Shown here: piece by piece, positions 9,291 to 21,759 of the stretch
How the letters are laid out: every line of letters begins with the position of its first letter
How positions within the stretch are numbered: the first letter of the stretch is position 1
DNA from: Stenotrophomonas maltophilia
GTDB taxonomy: Bacteria; Pseudomonadota; Gammaproteobacteria; Xanthomonadales; Xanthomonadaceae
Reading direction: 5' to 3'
DNA length: 64,000 nucleotides
Assembly (NCBI RefSeq): GCF_004684085.1
Contig: NZ_SRHZ01000042.1
Coordinates: forward strand, 1-64,000
Made by a program: the position numbers and the translations under genes
Notes under the pieces: generated by a model
Seen by the model: the letters and a program-made list of their open reading frames with translations, nothing else
Told to the model about the DNA's origin: nothing
Databases searched by the model: none

Positions 9291-10160
9291 TCAGGCCGGG
9301 TCGCCATTGCGCCGGGCCTGTGCCCGCACCAGCCGGTCCATGGTGCGCAGGGACTTCTCGCCGAGCTGCATGGCGGTATCCACCCAGATCTCGGTGATCC
9401 GCATCATTTCGTGCAGCGGCACCATGCTGGCAATCTCGTTCACCTCGCGCATCGCGGCCCAGGCATGCGGAATCCGCCTGCTGTCCTTGATCACCTGTTC
9501 GACCGCGGCAACGCCTTCACCGACCGGCACCACGATGTCGACCAGGCCCATGTCCTTCAACTGGCTGGCGGTGTAGAGATTGCCTTCCAGCATGATCTTC
9601 TCGGCCAGGCGCGGGCTGATCCGCTGGCACAGGAAGGAGTAGGCGCCCATGCCGGGGAACAGGTCGAACAGCACCTCCGGCAGGCCCATCAGCACGCCTT
9701 CCTCGGCAACGATGGTGTGGCAGCTCAGGGCGGCTTCGAAGCCGCCACCCAGTGCATTGCCCTGGACCAGAGCGATGCTGTGCGCACGCGCACCGAGGCC
9801 GGCATGGAAGGCATGCACGCCGCGCACGCAGCGCTGGGCATAGTCGAGCAGGCGGGCGCGATCGCCTTCGCGGATCAGCCGGCAGAACAGCTCGAGGTCG
9901 CCGCCCAGGTTGAACACGTCACTGTCCGAGGCCAGAACGACATGGGGTGACAGGACATGCGAGGCGCTGAGGCGATCGCCCAGCTCGCGCTGGTAGTCGA
10001 CGATGTCATCGACCAGGCGTGAGGCAAAGCACGGTCGGCCCGGTTGGTTGACCAGGTTGGCGTGCATGTGGATCCAGTAGACATCCCGCTCGGGTTCTTC
10101 GGTGATGCGCAGGGTCGGGTGCAGCGAGGGGCGGGTGATGATGGGGCGTACTGCGGACAT
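9291..10160 (-). CDS. rpfF: RpfF, DSF synthase of the crotonase family
   Basis: Makes the cis-2-unsaturated fatty acid signal DSF from 3-hydroxyacyl-ACP, with thioesterase and dehydratase activity in one active site. The 289-residue length equals that of Xanthomonas RpfF. The two catalytic glutamates are visible as Glu142 (GGGFEAAL) and Glu162 (GLPEVLF), offset by one from Xanthomonas numbering. ATG 10160 was chosen because GGAG sits upstream and the longer frame adds an unrelated N terminus. The gene has its own space upstream (10161-10303) after the rpfB terminator, so it should have its own promoter. It converges on rpfC with only 12 bp between stops. Confidence 0.95.
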   Translation of the reverse strand: MSAVRPIITRPSLHPTLRITEEPERDVYWIHMHANLVNQPGRPCFASRLVDDIVDYQRELGDRLSASHVLSPHVVLASDSDVFNLGGDLELFCRLIREGDRARLLDYAQRCVRGVHAFHAGLGARAHSIALVQGNALGGGFEAALSCHTIVAEEGVLMGLPEVLFDLFPGMGAYSFLCQRISPRLAEKIMLEGNLYTASQLKDMGLVDIVVPVGEGVAAVEQVIKDSRRIPHAWAAMREVNEIASMVPLHEMMRITEIWVDTAMQLGEKSLRTMDRLVRAQARRNGDPA

Positions 10161-10303
10161 GGGAGTTCTCCGTGTGACCGTCCGGCCAACCGCAGAGCGG
10201 ACGGAGAGGAGTGAGGGGAGGCGAGCTGAACGTGCGGCGGCGACTGATTCTATGCACCCGTCGTGAACCGCCCGCAAGCGCTGTGCCGGCCATGTTCCGG
10301 TAA

Positions 10304-10333
10304 TAAAAAGACCCCGCCGTTTCCGGCGGGGTC
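10304..10333 (-). terminator. Rho-independent terminator of rpfB
   Basis: A GC-rich 10-bp stem (10310-10319 with 10324-10333) is followed, reading the minus strand, by TTTTTATTA. It lies 28 bp after the rpfB stop and separates rpfB from rpfF. Confidence 0.85.
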
Positions 10334-10361
10334 CCTGTTGAGCCTGCTTCCCCGGAAACCC

Positions 10362-12038
10362 TTATGGGGCGGGCGTATCACGCAGCTCGCGACGGAGAAT
10401 CTTGCCGACGTTGGTCTTCGGCAGTTCCTTTCGGAATTCTACGATTCTGGGGTGCTTGTAACCGGTCAGGTTTGCCCGCGCATGTTCCTTGACCATTTCC
10501 GCGGTCAGGTTCGGGTCCTTCTTCACGATGACCACCTTCACCACCTCGCCGGACTTCTCGTCCGGGACACCGACGGCCGCGACTTCCAGCACGCCCGGCA
10601 TCATCGCGATGACGTCCTCGACCTCGTTCGGGTACACGTTGAAGCCGGACACCAGGATCATGTCCTTCTTGCGGTCGACGATATAGAAGAAGCCCTGTTC
10701 GTCCATCTTCGCCATATCGCCGGTGTGCAGCCAGCCGTCGGCGTCGATGGCGGTGGCGGTTTCCTCCGGCCGCTGCCAGTAGCCCTTCATCACCTGCGGG
10801 CCCTTGATGCACAGCTCGCCCACTTCGCCCAGCGCCAGGATGTTGCCGTTGTCGTCCTTGATGCAGGCATCGGTGGACGGGATCGGCAGGCCGATGGCGC
10901 CGTTGTACTCGGGCAGGGTGAGCGGGTTGATGCAGGCTGCCGGCGAGGTCTCGGTCAGGCCATAGGCCTCGACCAGGGTCACGCCGGTGGTCTTCTTCCA
11001 GCGTTCGGCTACGGCGCGCTGCACCGCCATGCCACCGCCCAGGGTGAACTTGACCGAAGAGAAATCGATCTCGTCGAAGCCCGGGGTGTTGAGCAGGCCG
11101 TTGAACAGCGTGTTGACGCCGGTAATGGCGGTGAAGCGGGTGCCCTTGAGCTCCTTGACGAAACCCTTCATGTCGCGCGGGTTGGTGATCAGGTGGTTGC
11201 AGCCACCGAACTTCATGAAGACCAGGCCGTTCGCGGTCAGCGCGAAGATGTGGTACAGCGGCAGGGCAGTGATGATCACTTCCTTGCCCGGCTCGATGCC
11301 CGAGGTGGACAGCCACGCCGACGCCTGCTGCATGTTGGCGATCAGGTTGCGGTTGGTCAGCATCGCACCCTTGGCCACGCCGGTGGTGCCGCCGGTGTAC
11401 TGCAGGAAGGCGATGTCGTCGTGGTCGATCTCGACCGGCGGAAGCGCGTGGCGGCTGCCCAGCTTGAGCGCCTGCTTGAAGCGGACGGCGCCCTTGATGT
11501 GGTAATTGGGCACCATCTTCTTGACGTACTTCAGCACGAAGTTGACGATCGCGCCCTTGGCGCCGAGCAGGTCGCCCAGGCCGGTGGTGACCACGTGCTT
11601 GACCGGCGTGTCGGCGATGACCTGTTCGACGGTGTCGCCGAAGTTGTCGACCACGACCAGGGCGCTGACACCGGCGTCGACCAGCTGGTGCTTGAGCTCG
11701 CGCGCGGTGTACAGCGGGTTGACGTTGACCACGGTCAGGCCGGCGCGCAGCACGCCGAAGGTGGCCACCGGGTACTGCAGGCAGTTGGGCATCATCAGGG
11801 CGACGCGGTCACCCTTCTTGAGCTTGAGCTCACCCAGCAGGTAGGCGGCGAACTGGGTGACCAGCGCGTCCGTCTCACCATAGGTGATGACCTTGCCGAA
11901 GCTGGAGTAGGCGGGACGGTCGCGGAATTTCGCGACGGAGGCGTCGAAGACCGAAGCTACCGAATGGAATTCGTTGACGTCGATTTCGGCGGGAACGCCT
12001 TTCGGATAGCTCTGCAGCCAGGGACGATCCAGACTCAT
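10362..12038 (-). CDS. rpfB: RpfB, long-chain fatty acyl-CoA ligase (FadD-type)
   Basis: Activates free fatty acids to acyl-CoA, which in xanthomonads serves DSF turnover and feeding of fatty acids into beta-oxidation. The 558-residue protein is a complete AMP-binding enzyme. The P-loop-like signature TGGTTGVAKG is at 215-224, and the YGLTETSP and GWLHTGD motifs follow, with a C-terminal lysine region ending in NVGKILRREL. ATG 12038 has a strong GGAGGGG ribosome binding site. It is transcribed separately from rpfF because a terminator lies between. A general FadD role is likely beside the DSF role. Confidence 0.93.
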   Translation of the reverse strand: MSLDRPWLQSYPKGVPAEIDVNEFHSVASVFDASVAKFRDRPAYSSFGKVITYGETDALVTQFAAYLLGELKLKKGDRVALMMPNCLQYPVATFGVLRAGLTVVNVNPLYTARELKHQLVDAGVSALVVVDNFGDTVEQVIADTPVKHVVTTGLGDLLGAKGAIVNFVLKYVKKMVPNYHIKGAVRFKQALKLGSRHALPPVEIDHDDIAFLQYTGGTTGVAKGAMLTNRNLIANMQQASAWLSTSGIEPGKEVIITALPLYHIFALTANGLVFMKFGGCNHLITNPRDMKGFVKELKGTRFTAITGVNTLFNGLLNTPGFDEIDFSSVKFTLGGGMAVQRAVAERWKKTTGVTLVEAYGLTETSPAACINPLTLPEYNGAIGLPIPSTDACIKDDNGNILALGEVGELCIKGPQVMKGYWQRPEETATAIDADGWLHTGDMAKMDEQGFFYIVDRKKDMILVSGFNVYPNEVEDVIAMMPGVLEVAAVGVPDEKSGEVVKVVIVKKDPNLTAEMVKEHARANLTGYKHPRIVEFRKELPKTNVGKILRRELRDTPAP

Positions 12039-12169
12039 ATTCCCCCTCCAGGAATCGTGATGATGGGTGCGGCGCGGACAGTATCCGCCAGAACCGCTCA
12101 CCGCAGCATACCGTTCCGTAGGGAAAACGCGAAGAGGGGCGGTGCCGGGTAGCCATATGCGCCAAAAGC

Positions 12170-12192
12170 CGCCGGGCATGGCCCGGCGCTAC
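12170..12192 (-). repeat. SMAG-type repeat
   Basis: CGCCGGGC/GCCCGGCG palindrome ending in CTAC. It is paired with an inverted copy at 12214-12237 in the rpfB upstream/betA downstream gap. Confidence 0.85.
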
Positions 12193-12213
12193 CGAAGATG
12201 CACATGCATACGG

Positions 12214-12237
12214 GTAGCGTCGGGCCATGCCCGGCGG
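12214..12237 (+). repeat. SMAG-type repeat
   Basis: Starts GTAG, followed by a CGGGC/GCCCG palindrome. It is the inverted partner of 12170-12192 with a 21-bp spacer. Confidence 0.85.
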
Positions 12238-12259
12238 GTGTTGCAGGGTGTGGAAGGGG

Positions 12260-13942
12260 TTACGCCTTGTTGCGCACCGGTGCGCCATTGGCCTTGAAGT
12301 ACGGCGCGGTGCTGCGGGCCAGCGGGGTGCGGCCGCGGATTACATCGGCCAGCTTCTCGGCGATCATGATGGTCGGCGCATTGAGGTTGCCGGTCACCAC
12401 CTGCGGCATGATCGAGGCATCGACGATGCGCAGGCCTTCCAGGCCGTGCACGCGGCCCTGGCCGTCGACCACCGCCATCGGATCATCGGCGTGGCCCATC
12501 TTGTTCGAGCACGACGGGTGGTAGGCGGTTTCGGCATGCTCGCGCACGAACGCATCGATCTGCGCATCGGTCTGCAGGGCGCTGCCCGGCGAGATCTCAC
12601 GGCCGCTGTACGGTGCCAGCGCCGGTTGCGCGAAGATCTCGCGGGTGATGCGGATCGCCGAACGGAACTCGCGCCAGTCCTGGTCGTGCGACATGTAGTT
12701 GAACAGGATGCTGGGGTCTTCGCGCGGATCCTTCGAGCGCACGTGGATGCGGCCGCGGCTGGGCGAGCGCATCGAACCGACGTGCATCTGGAAGCTGTGC
12801 GCCTTGATCGGGTTGGAGCCGTTGTAATTGATCGCCACCGGCAGGAAGTGGTACTGCAGGTTCGGCCAGTCGAATTCGGCGTCGCTGCGGATGAAGCCGC
12901 CGGCCTCGAACTGGTTGCTGGCGCCGATGCCGGTGCCCAGGAACAGCCACTCGGCACCGATGGCCGGCTGGTTGTACAGCTTCAGTGCCGGCGCCAGCGA
13001 CACCGGCTTCTTGCACTCGTACTGCAGGTACATCTCCAGATGATCCTGCAGGTTGGCACCGACGCCCGGCAGGTGGTGCACCAGGTCGATGTCCAGGCTG
13101 CGCAGCAGGTCAGCCGGGCCGACGCCCGAGCGCTGCAGGAGCTGCGGCGAGGCGATGGCGCCGCCACACAGCAGCACTTCGCGGCGGGCGGTGGCGCGCT
13201 GCGGCTGGTCGTTGTGCAGCCACTGCACGCCCACCGCACGCTTGTCCGAGAACAGGATGCGGTCGGTCAGCGCATGGGTGACGATGGTCAGGTTCGGGCG
13301 CGGCTTGGCCAGGTCCAGGTAGCCGCGGGCGGTGCTGGAACGACGGCCCTTCGGCGTGACCGTGCGGTCCATCGGGCCGAAGCCTTCCTGCTGGTAGCCG
13401 TTGAGGTCGTCGGTGCGCGGGTAGCCGGCCTGCACGCCAGCTTCGACCATCGCCGCGAACAGCTCGTTGTTGCCGGCCTTCGGCGTGGTCACGCGCAGCG
13501 GGCCTTCGCCACCGTGGTAGTCGTTGGGGCCGATGTCACGGGTTTCGGCCTTGCGGAAGTACGGCAGGCAGTCCAGGTAGGTCCAGTCTTCCAGGCCCGG
13601 CATGCCGGCCCAGTTGTCGTAGTCCATCGCGTTGCCGCGGATGTAGCACATGCCGTTGATCAGCGACGAACCGCCCAGGCCCTTGCCACGACCGCAATCC
13701 ATCCGGCGGTTGTTCATGAAGGGCTCGGGATCGGTCTTGTACGCCCAGTTGTAGCGCTTGCCCTGCAGCGGGAAGGCCAGTGCCGCCGGCATCTGGGTAC
13801 GGAAGTCGAGCCGGTAGTCCGGGCCACCGGCTTCCAGAAGCAGCACGCTGACATCGGCATCTTCGGTGAGGCGGGTGGCCAGCACGTTGCCGGCCGAACC
13901 GGCGCCGATGATGATGTAGTCGTACTCGTTATGGGTGCTCAT
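12260..13942 (-). CDS. betA: Choline dehydrogenase
   Basis: FAD-dependent oxidation of choline to betaine aldehyde, membrane-associated, first step of osmoprotectant glycine betaine synthesis. The 560-residue GMC-family protein has an N-terminal Rossmann motif GAGSAG near residue 13. The GMC signature region follows, with [15 protein letters not shown]. The C-terminal SCSNKMG segment and a distal [10 protein letters not shown] helix are also present. It is the last gene of betI-betB-betA, 101 bp after betB. Regulation is by BetI through the operator at 16198-16225. Confidence 0.95.
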   Translation of the reverse strand: MSTHNEYDYIIIGAGSAGNVLATRLTEDADVSVLLLEAGGPDYRLDFRTQMPAALAFPLQGKRYNWAYKTDPEPFMNNRRMDCGRGKGLGGSSLINGMCYIRGNAMDYDNWAGMPGLEDWTYLDCLPYFRKAETRDIGPNDYHGGEGPLRVTTPKAGNNELFAAMVEAGVQAGYPRTDDLNGYQQEGFGPMDRTVTPKGRRSSTARGYLDLAKPRPNLTIVTHALTDRILFSDKRAVGVQWLHNDQPQRATARREVLLCGGAIASPQLLQRSGVGPADLLRSLDIDLVHHLPGVGANLQDHLEMYLQYECKKPVSLAPALKLYNQPAIGAEWLFLGTGIGASNQFEAGGFIRSDAEFDWPNLQYHFLPVAINYNGSNPIKAHSFQMHVGSMRSPSRGRIHVRSKDPREDPSILFNYMSHDQDWREFRSAIRITREIFAQPALAPYSGREISPGSALQTDAQIDAFVREHAETAYHPSCSNKMGHADDPMAVVDGQGRVHGLEGLRIVDASIMPQVVTGNLNAPTIMIAEKLADVIRGRTPLARSTAPYFKANGAPVRNKA

Positions 13943-14043
13943 GGTTGTCTCCTTCAGGCCGGGCCGCGCTGCGTGCAGGCGTCCCGGCGTAATCTCGGAT
14001 CGGCGCGGTGGCCGGACGTTGGGGCGGGCCCAGGGCCCGCCGG

Positions 14044-15516
<1,473 letters not shown>

Positions 15517-15554
15517 GGGGCGTACTCCTTGGAAGGGGGCGGGTGCTGCAACGC

Positions 15555-16145
15555 TTATAGCGCGACAGCCTGCAACTGGAAGTCGATGTAGCCGTAAGCG
15601 ATGCGCCGGGACTTCTCGGCGTTGAACTGGCCGCCGACCAGGCTGCCGCGCAGCCACAGGCCATCGATCATCGCGGCCAGGCCGCGGGCGGCCAGGCGGG
15701 CCTGCGGGTGGGGCAGCAGGCGGTTGAACTGGTGGCACAGGTTGGAGAACAGGCGCTGATCGTTGGCGCGCTGCAGCCGGGCCAGTTCCGGTTGGTGCAT
15801 GCTCGCGGCCCAGAAGGTGAGCCAGACGCGCATGGCGGTGCCGTTGATCTGGCTGTCATCGAAGTTGCCATCGACGATGGCGCGCAGCTGCTCGCGCGGG
15901 TCGTCGCCGGCGTCGGTGCGGTAGCGGGCGACCGCGTCCTTCAGTTCACGCAGGATCTGCCGCATTGCAGCATTGAGCAGGCCGTCCTTGTCGCCGAAGT
16001 AGTGGGCGACGATGCCGCTGGACAGTCCTGCTTTCCTGGCGATGGTAGCGACGGTCGCATCGGCCATGCCGATCTCGTCGATGGTCTGGAAAGTGGCCCG
16101 GATCAGCTGTTCGCGCCGTACCGGTTCCACGCCTTTCTTCGGCAT
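15555..16145 (-). CDS. betI: BetI, choline-responsive TetR-type repressor
   Basis: A 196-residue TetR-family repressor with the helix-turn-helix at about residues 31-57 ([20 protein letters not shown]), a close fit to BetI. In the family, BetI represses the bet genes and choline relieves it. It is first in betI-betB-betA and divergent from betT. A 28-bp palindrome lies 53 bp upstream of its start, placing operator and both promoters in the 170-bp gap. GGAGA precedes ATG 16145. Confidence 0.95.
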   Translation of the reverse strand: MPKKGVEPVRREQLIRATFQTIDEIGMADATVATIARKAGLSSGIVAHYFGDKDGLLNAAMRQILRELKDAVARYRTDAGDDPREQLRAIVDGNFDDSQINGTAMRVWLTFWAASMHQPELARLQRANDQRLFSNLCHQFNRLLPHPQARLAARGLAAMIDGLWLRGSLVGGQFNAEKSRRIAYGYIDFQLQAVAL

Positions 16146-16197
16146 TGTCTCTCCACGGATTGCGACCCGAAGGATCGGGCTGCCCGTCATTATGCTT

Positions 16198-16225
16198 TTT
16201 ATTGATTGAACGTTCAATCAATAAA
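16198..16225. promoter_or_regulatory. BetI operator (28-bp perfect palindrome)
   Basis: A perfect 28-bp palindrome whose core is ATTGAACGTTCAAT lies between the divergent betI and betT starts. Its position and TetR-type symmetry make it the likely BetI binding site, controlling both directions. Confidence 0.85.
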
Positions 16226-16315
16226 CCCTAGGATGCGCTCGCGCCCCACGCCATGGGCCCGGTTTACCGGTCCGGCCCCGCCCATGTGCTCCCTCGGACT
16301 TGATGAGACGACCCC

Positions 16316-17866
16316 ATGTCTTCCCTGGCTCATCCCAAGCGTTCGCCCCTGCGCTTGAACCGTTTTGTCTTCTTCAGCTCCTCGGTGTCGATCGGCATCC
16401 TCGGGCTGCTCACCGTTCTCTTTCCCGAAGGCAGCGAGCACTGGCTGCAATGGGCGCAGGCCGAAGTCTCGGCCGCGTTCGGCTGGTGGTACATGCTGCT
16501 GATCGTGCTGTGCCTGGGCTTCGTACTGTGGCTGGCGTTCTCGCCGTATGGCCGCATCCGCCTGGGCCACAACGAGGAATCGCCGGCCTTCGGCTACGTG
16601 GCCTGGGTGTCGATGCTGTTCTCGGCCGGCATCGGCATCGCGCTGCTGTACTACGGCGCCTACGAGCCGCTGGACCACTTCCTCAATCCGCCCGGGCAGC
16701 CCGGCGGCACTGTGGCTGCCGGTCGCGAGGCGATGGTGCTGACCTTCCTGCACTGGGGCCTGCACGGCTGGGCGCTGTACGCGCTGGTCGGCGTGGCACT
16801 GGGCTATTTCGCTTACCGCCGCGACCTGCCGCTGGCACTGCGCTCGGCGCTGTACCCGATCTTCGGCGAGCGCATCCATGGCCGCATCGGCGACATGGTC
16901 GATGGCTTCGGCATCCTCGCCACGCTGATCTCGATGGTGACCAACCTCGGCATCGGCGCGCTGGTGGTGCAGTCCGGCCTGGTCTACCTGTTCCACATCC
17001 CGGATACGCCGCAGGTACTGGTGGCGATCGTGCTGGTGATGATGGTGGTGGCCACCATCGGTGTGGTGGCTGGCGTGGAAAAGGGCATCGCCTGGCTCTC
17101 CAACCTCAACGTGCGCCTGCTGTGCGGCCTGCTGCTGTTCGTGCTGGTCACCGGCCCGACCCTGCACCTGTTCGATGGCCTGATCCAGAACACCGGCGAT
17201 TACCTCGGCGCGTTCGTGCGCAAGAGTTTCGACATGTACCTCAACGACCCGAAGGGCCGTGAGTGGATGGGTTCGTGGACGCTGTTCTACTGGGCGTGGT
17301 GGATCGCCTGGGCGCCGTTCGTCGGCCTTTTCGTGGCGCGCATCTCGCGCGGCCGCACCATCCGTGAAGTGATCATGGGCGTGCTGCTGATCCCGCTCGG
17401 CTTCACCTTGGCGTGGCTGTCGATCTTCGGTAACACCGCCATCGACCTGGTGCTCAACCACGGCCAGGCGATCCTGGGTGACGTGGCCCAGCACGATGCG
17501 GCAATGACCCTGTTCAAGCTGCTGGAATACCTGCCCGGCGCGCCGTACGTGGCCGGTGCCGCAGTGGTGATCGGCTTCGTGCTGTTCCTGACCCCGGTCG
17601 ATTCGGGCACGTTGATGATCGCCAACCTGTGCACCCGCCGCGTTGACGATGGCGTGGAAGACGGCCATGACGCGCCGATCTGGCTGCGCGTGTTCTGGGC
17701 GGCGGGCATCACCGTGGCCAGCGTGGGCCTGCTGCTTGCGGGCAACTTCAGTGCGATGCAGACGGCGGTGGTGCTGTGCGGCCTGCCGTTCTCGTTCATC
17801 CTGGCGTTCTACATGTGGGGCCTGCTGAAGGCCCTGCGCACCGACCCGGATGCGCCGCGCCGGTAG
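16316..17866 (+). CDS. betT: BCCT-family choline transporter
   Basis: Sodium- or proton-coupled choline/betaine uptake protein of 516 residues with about twelve hydrophobic segments. The family's tryptophan-rich segment starts at Trp321 (WTLFYWAWWIAWAPF) and continues to the conserved GRTIREV. It lacks the long cytoplasmic C-terminal osmosensing tail of E. coli BetT, ending about 160 residues earlier, so it may be less osmotically tuned. Divergent from betI across the palindromic operator, it should be induced by choline. Confidence 0.92.
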   Translation: MSSLAHPKRSPLRLNRFVFFSSSVSIGILGLLTVLFPEGSEHWLQWAQAEVSAAFGWWYMLLIVLCLGFVLWLAFSPYGRIRLGHNEESPAFGYVAWVSMLFSAGIGIALLYYGAYEPLDHFLNPPGQPGGTVAAGREAMVLTFLHWGLHGWALYALVGVALGYFAYRRDLPLALRSALYPIFGERIHGRIGDMVDGFGILATLISMVTNLGIGALVVQSGLVYLFHIPDTPQVLVAIVLVMMVVATIGVVAGVEKGIAWLSNLNVRLLCGLLLFVLVTGPTLHLFDGLIQNTGDYLGAFVRKSFDMYLNDPKGREWMGSWTLFYWAWWIAWAPFVGLFVARISRGRTIREVIMGVLLIPLGFTLAWLSIFGNTAIDLVLNHGQAILGDVAQHDAAMTLFKLLEYLPGAPYVAGAAVVIGFVLFLTPVDSGTLMIANLCTRRVDDGVEDGHDAPIWLRVFWAAGITVASVGLLLAGNFSAMQTAVVLCGLPFSFILAFYMWGLLKALRTDPDAPRR

Positions 17867-17890
17867 GTGGCGGCTGGCCGCAAGGCGCAG

Positions 17891-17913
17891 GTAGCGCCGG
17901 GCCATGCCCGGCG
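17891..17913 (+). repeat. SMAG-type repeat
   Basis: GTAG followed by the CGCCGGGC/GCCCGGCG palindrome, 24 bp after the betT stop. It runs into the tandem repeat at 17907-17950. Confidence 0.85.
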
Positions 17914-17950
17914 AGAGCCAACGCAAAGCCCGGCGAGAGCCAACGCAAAG
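17907..17950 (+). repeat. 22-bp direct tandem repeat
   Basis: Two exact copies of a 22-bp unit (17907-17928 and 17929-17950) beginning inside the SMAG palindrome and ending at the terminator stem. This looks like a small duplication of the SMAG flank. Confidence 0.8.
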
Positions 17951-17981
17951 GGCCGGATCTGTGAGGATCCGGCCCTTCTCG
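17950..17981 (+). terminator. Terminator between convergent betT and acnA
   Basis: A 10-bp perfect stem, GGGCCGGATC with GATCCGGCCC, and 6-nt loop is followed by TTCTCGTTT. It can serve betT and, read the other way, acnA, although the minus-strand tail is less T-rich. Confidence 0.7.
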
Positions 17982-17996
17982 TTTGCTTCAAGGATC

Positions 17997-18019
17997 CGCC
18001 AGGCATGGCCTGGCTCTAC
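17997..18019 (-). repeat. SMAG-type repeat
   Basis: CGCCAGGC/GCCTGG palindrome ending in CTAC, 17 bp past the acnA stop on the minus strand. Confidence 0.75.
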
Positions 18020-18036
18020 CTATGCAGTGCGATCGA

Positions 18037-20790
<2,754 letters not shown>

Positions 20791-21090
20791 GCGGGGTAAC
20801 TCCTTCTTGCGGATGGCTTGCTCTGGCTCGTGCGTGGACGGGCCTGCTTGCGGTCGCCGTGGGCCTGGTGGCCCCGGTTCTCCAGTATGAACCCCAAACT
20901 GAATGGATTCACCCGGGCCGGGTCCGGCCTGCGGCATCGGTTCCAGACTACAGGGGACGGTGTATGGCGTATGTCACGTTTGAGGCCGATCCTTTGCGAG
21001 GCAAGGGCTGGCGGAGTGCCGGTCCAGTTCAGGGTGGAAGTATGCCCGGGGAAGTATGTATAATTTGTGCATACTCTGGAGGGCCTACTG
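20791..21090. other. Divergent regulatory gap acnA / vapBC
   Basis: 300 bp without a gene. It must hold the acnA promoter on the minus strand and contains the vapBC promoter and operator-like repeats at its right end (21039-21075). No terminator or SMAG repeat was seen in it. Confidence 0.6.
21039..21075 (+). promoter_or_regulatory. vapBC promoter with operator-like AGTATG repeats
   Basis: A perfect TATAAT box at 21059-21064 lies 27 bp before the antitoxin ATG. AGTATG occurs at 21039-21044 and 21053-21058, with the inverted CATACT at 21070-21075, so the last pair brackets the -10 box. This is the arrangement expected for autorepression by a toxin-antitoxin complex. No clear -35 box was found. 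Confidence 0.65.
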
Positions 21091-21315
21091 ATGGAAGCCA
21101 CTGTTGCAGAACGCGGACAGATCACCCTGCCCAAGGCGGTACGTGATGCCCTCGGCCTGACCAAGGGCACGCTGCTGAAGGTCGAACTGGATGGCAGCCG
21201 CATCATTCTGCGCAAGAGTGTTGACGATGCCATTTCACGGGCGCGCGGCAAGTTCGCGCTGGACGGCTTCGAATCGTCCGACGCCGCAGTGCGTTCGGTG
21301 CGCGACGAGGAATAA
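21091..21315 (+). CDS. AbrB/MazE-fold antitoxin (VapB-like)
   Basis: A 74-residue protein with a SpoVT/AbrB DNA-binding fold at its N terminus (VAERGQITLPKAVRDALGL), followed by a charged C-terminal tail that should wrap the toxin. It is expected to neutralise the PIN toxin encoded 6 bp downstream and to repress its own promoter. ATG 21091 with CTGGAGG upstream was preferred over GTG 21067, which overlaps the operator region. The pair sits between acnA and acnB. Confidence 0.85.
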   Translation: MEATVAERGQITLPKAVRDALGLTKGTLLKVELDGSRIILRKSVDDAISRARGKFALDGFESSDAAVRSVRDEE

Positions 21316-21321
21316 GCCGTG

Positions 21322-21720
21322 ATGATCGCCGTCGATTCACCGGTGCTGGTCGAGCTGCTCAGCAATGGCCCACAGGCCGATGCCGTGGAAGCCATCCTCA
21401 GGCAGAGCCTGGTGGGTGGCCGCGTGGTGGTCTGCGGGGCGACCCTGGCCGAGGTCTGCGCATCACTGCGCGGCGGCGCCGAGGTGCTCGAAGCGCTGGA
21501 AGAAATGGGCGTGCACTTCAACCCGATGGAAGCCAAGTCGGCGCTGCGCGCCGGCGAGATGCACCGCCGCCACCGCCAGCGCAACGGCAGCCGCCGCAGC
21601 CTGGACGAATTCATGGTCGGCGCCCACGCACTGCTGCAGTGCGATGGCCTGATCACCTGGAACGACACGTTTTACCGCGACTACTTCAAGGGCCTGAAGC
21701 TGATCGTGCCGCAAGCCTGA
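21322..21720 (+). CDS. PIN-domain ribonuclease toxin (VapC-like)
   Basis: A 132-residue PIN-domain protein, the toxin partner of the AbrB-type antitoxin. VapC enzymes cleave tRNA or rRNA in a Mg-dependent manner. Acidic active-site candidates are in AVDSPVLVELL at the N terminus, TLAEVC, SLDEFMVGAHAL and ITWNDTFY. GTG 21319 immediately upstream is an equally possible start. Both genes read towards acnB, whose start is 39 bp after the toxin stop, so the toxin-antitoxin mRNA may run into acnB. Confidence 0.82.
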   Translation: MIAVDSPVLVELLSNGPQADAVEAILRQSLVGGRVVVCGATLAEVCASLRGGAEVLEALEEMGVHFNPMEAKSALRAGEMHRRHRQRNGSRRSLDEFMVGAHALLQCDGLITWNDTFYRDYFKGLKLIVPQA

Positions 21721-21759
21721 GCCCGTCCAATCCTTAAATCGCATTACCCGGGAGTTGTC

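Noticed and set aside
9390..9950. Plus-strand frames opposite rpfF
   Set aside because: They lie entirely within a well-supported rpfF with catalytic residues in place.
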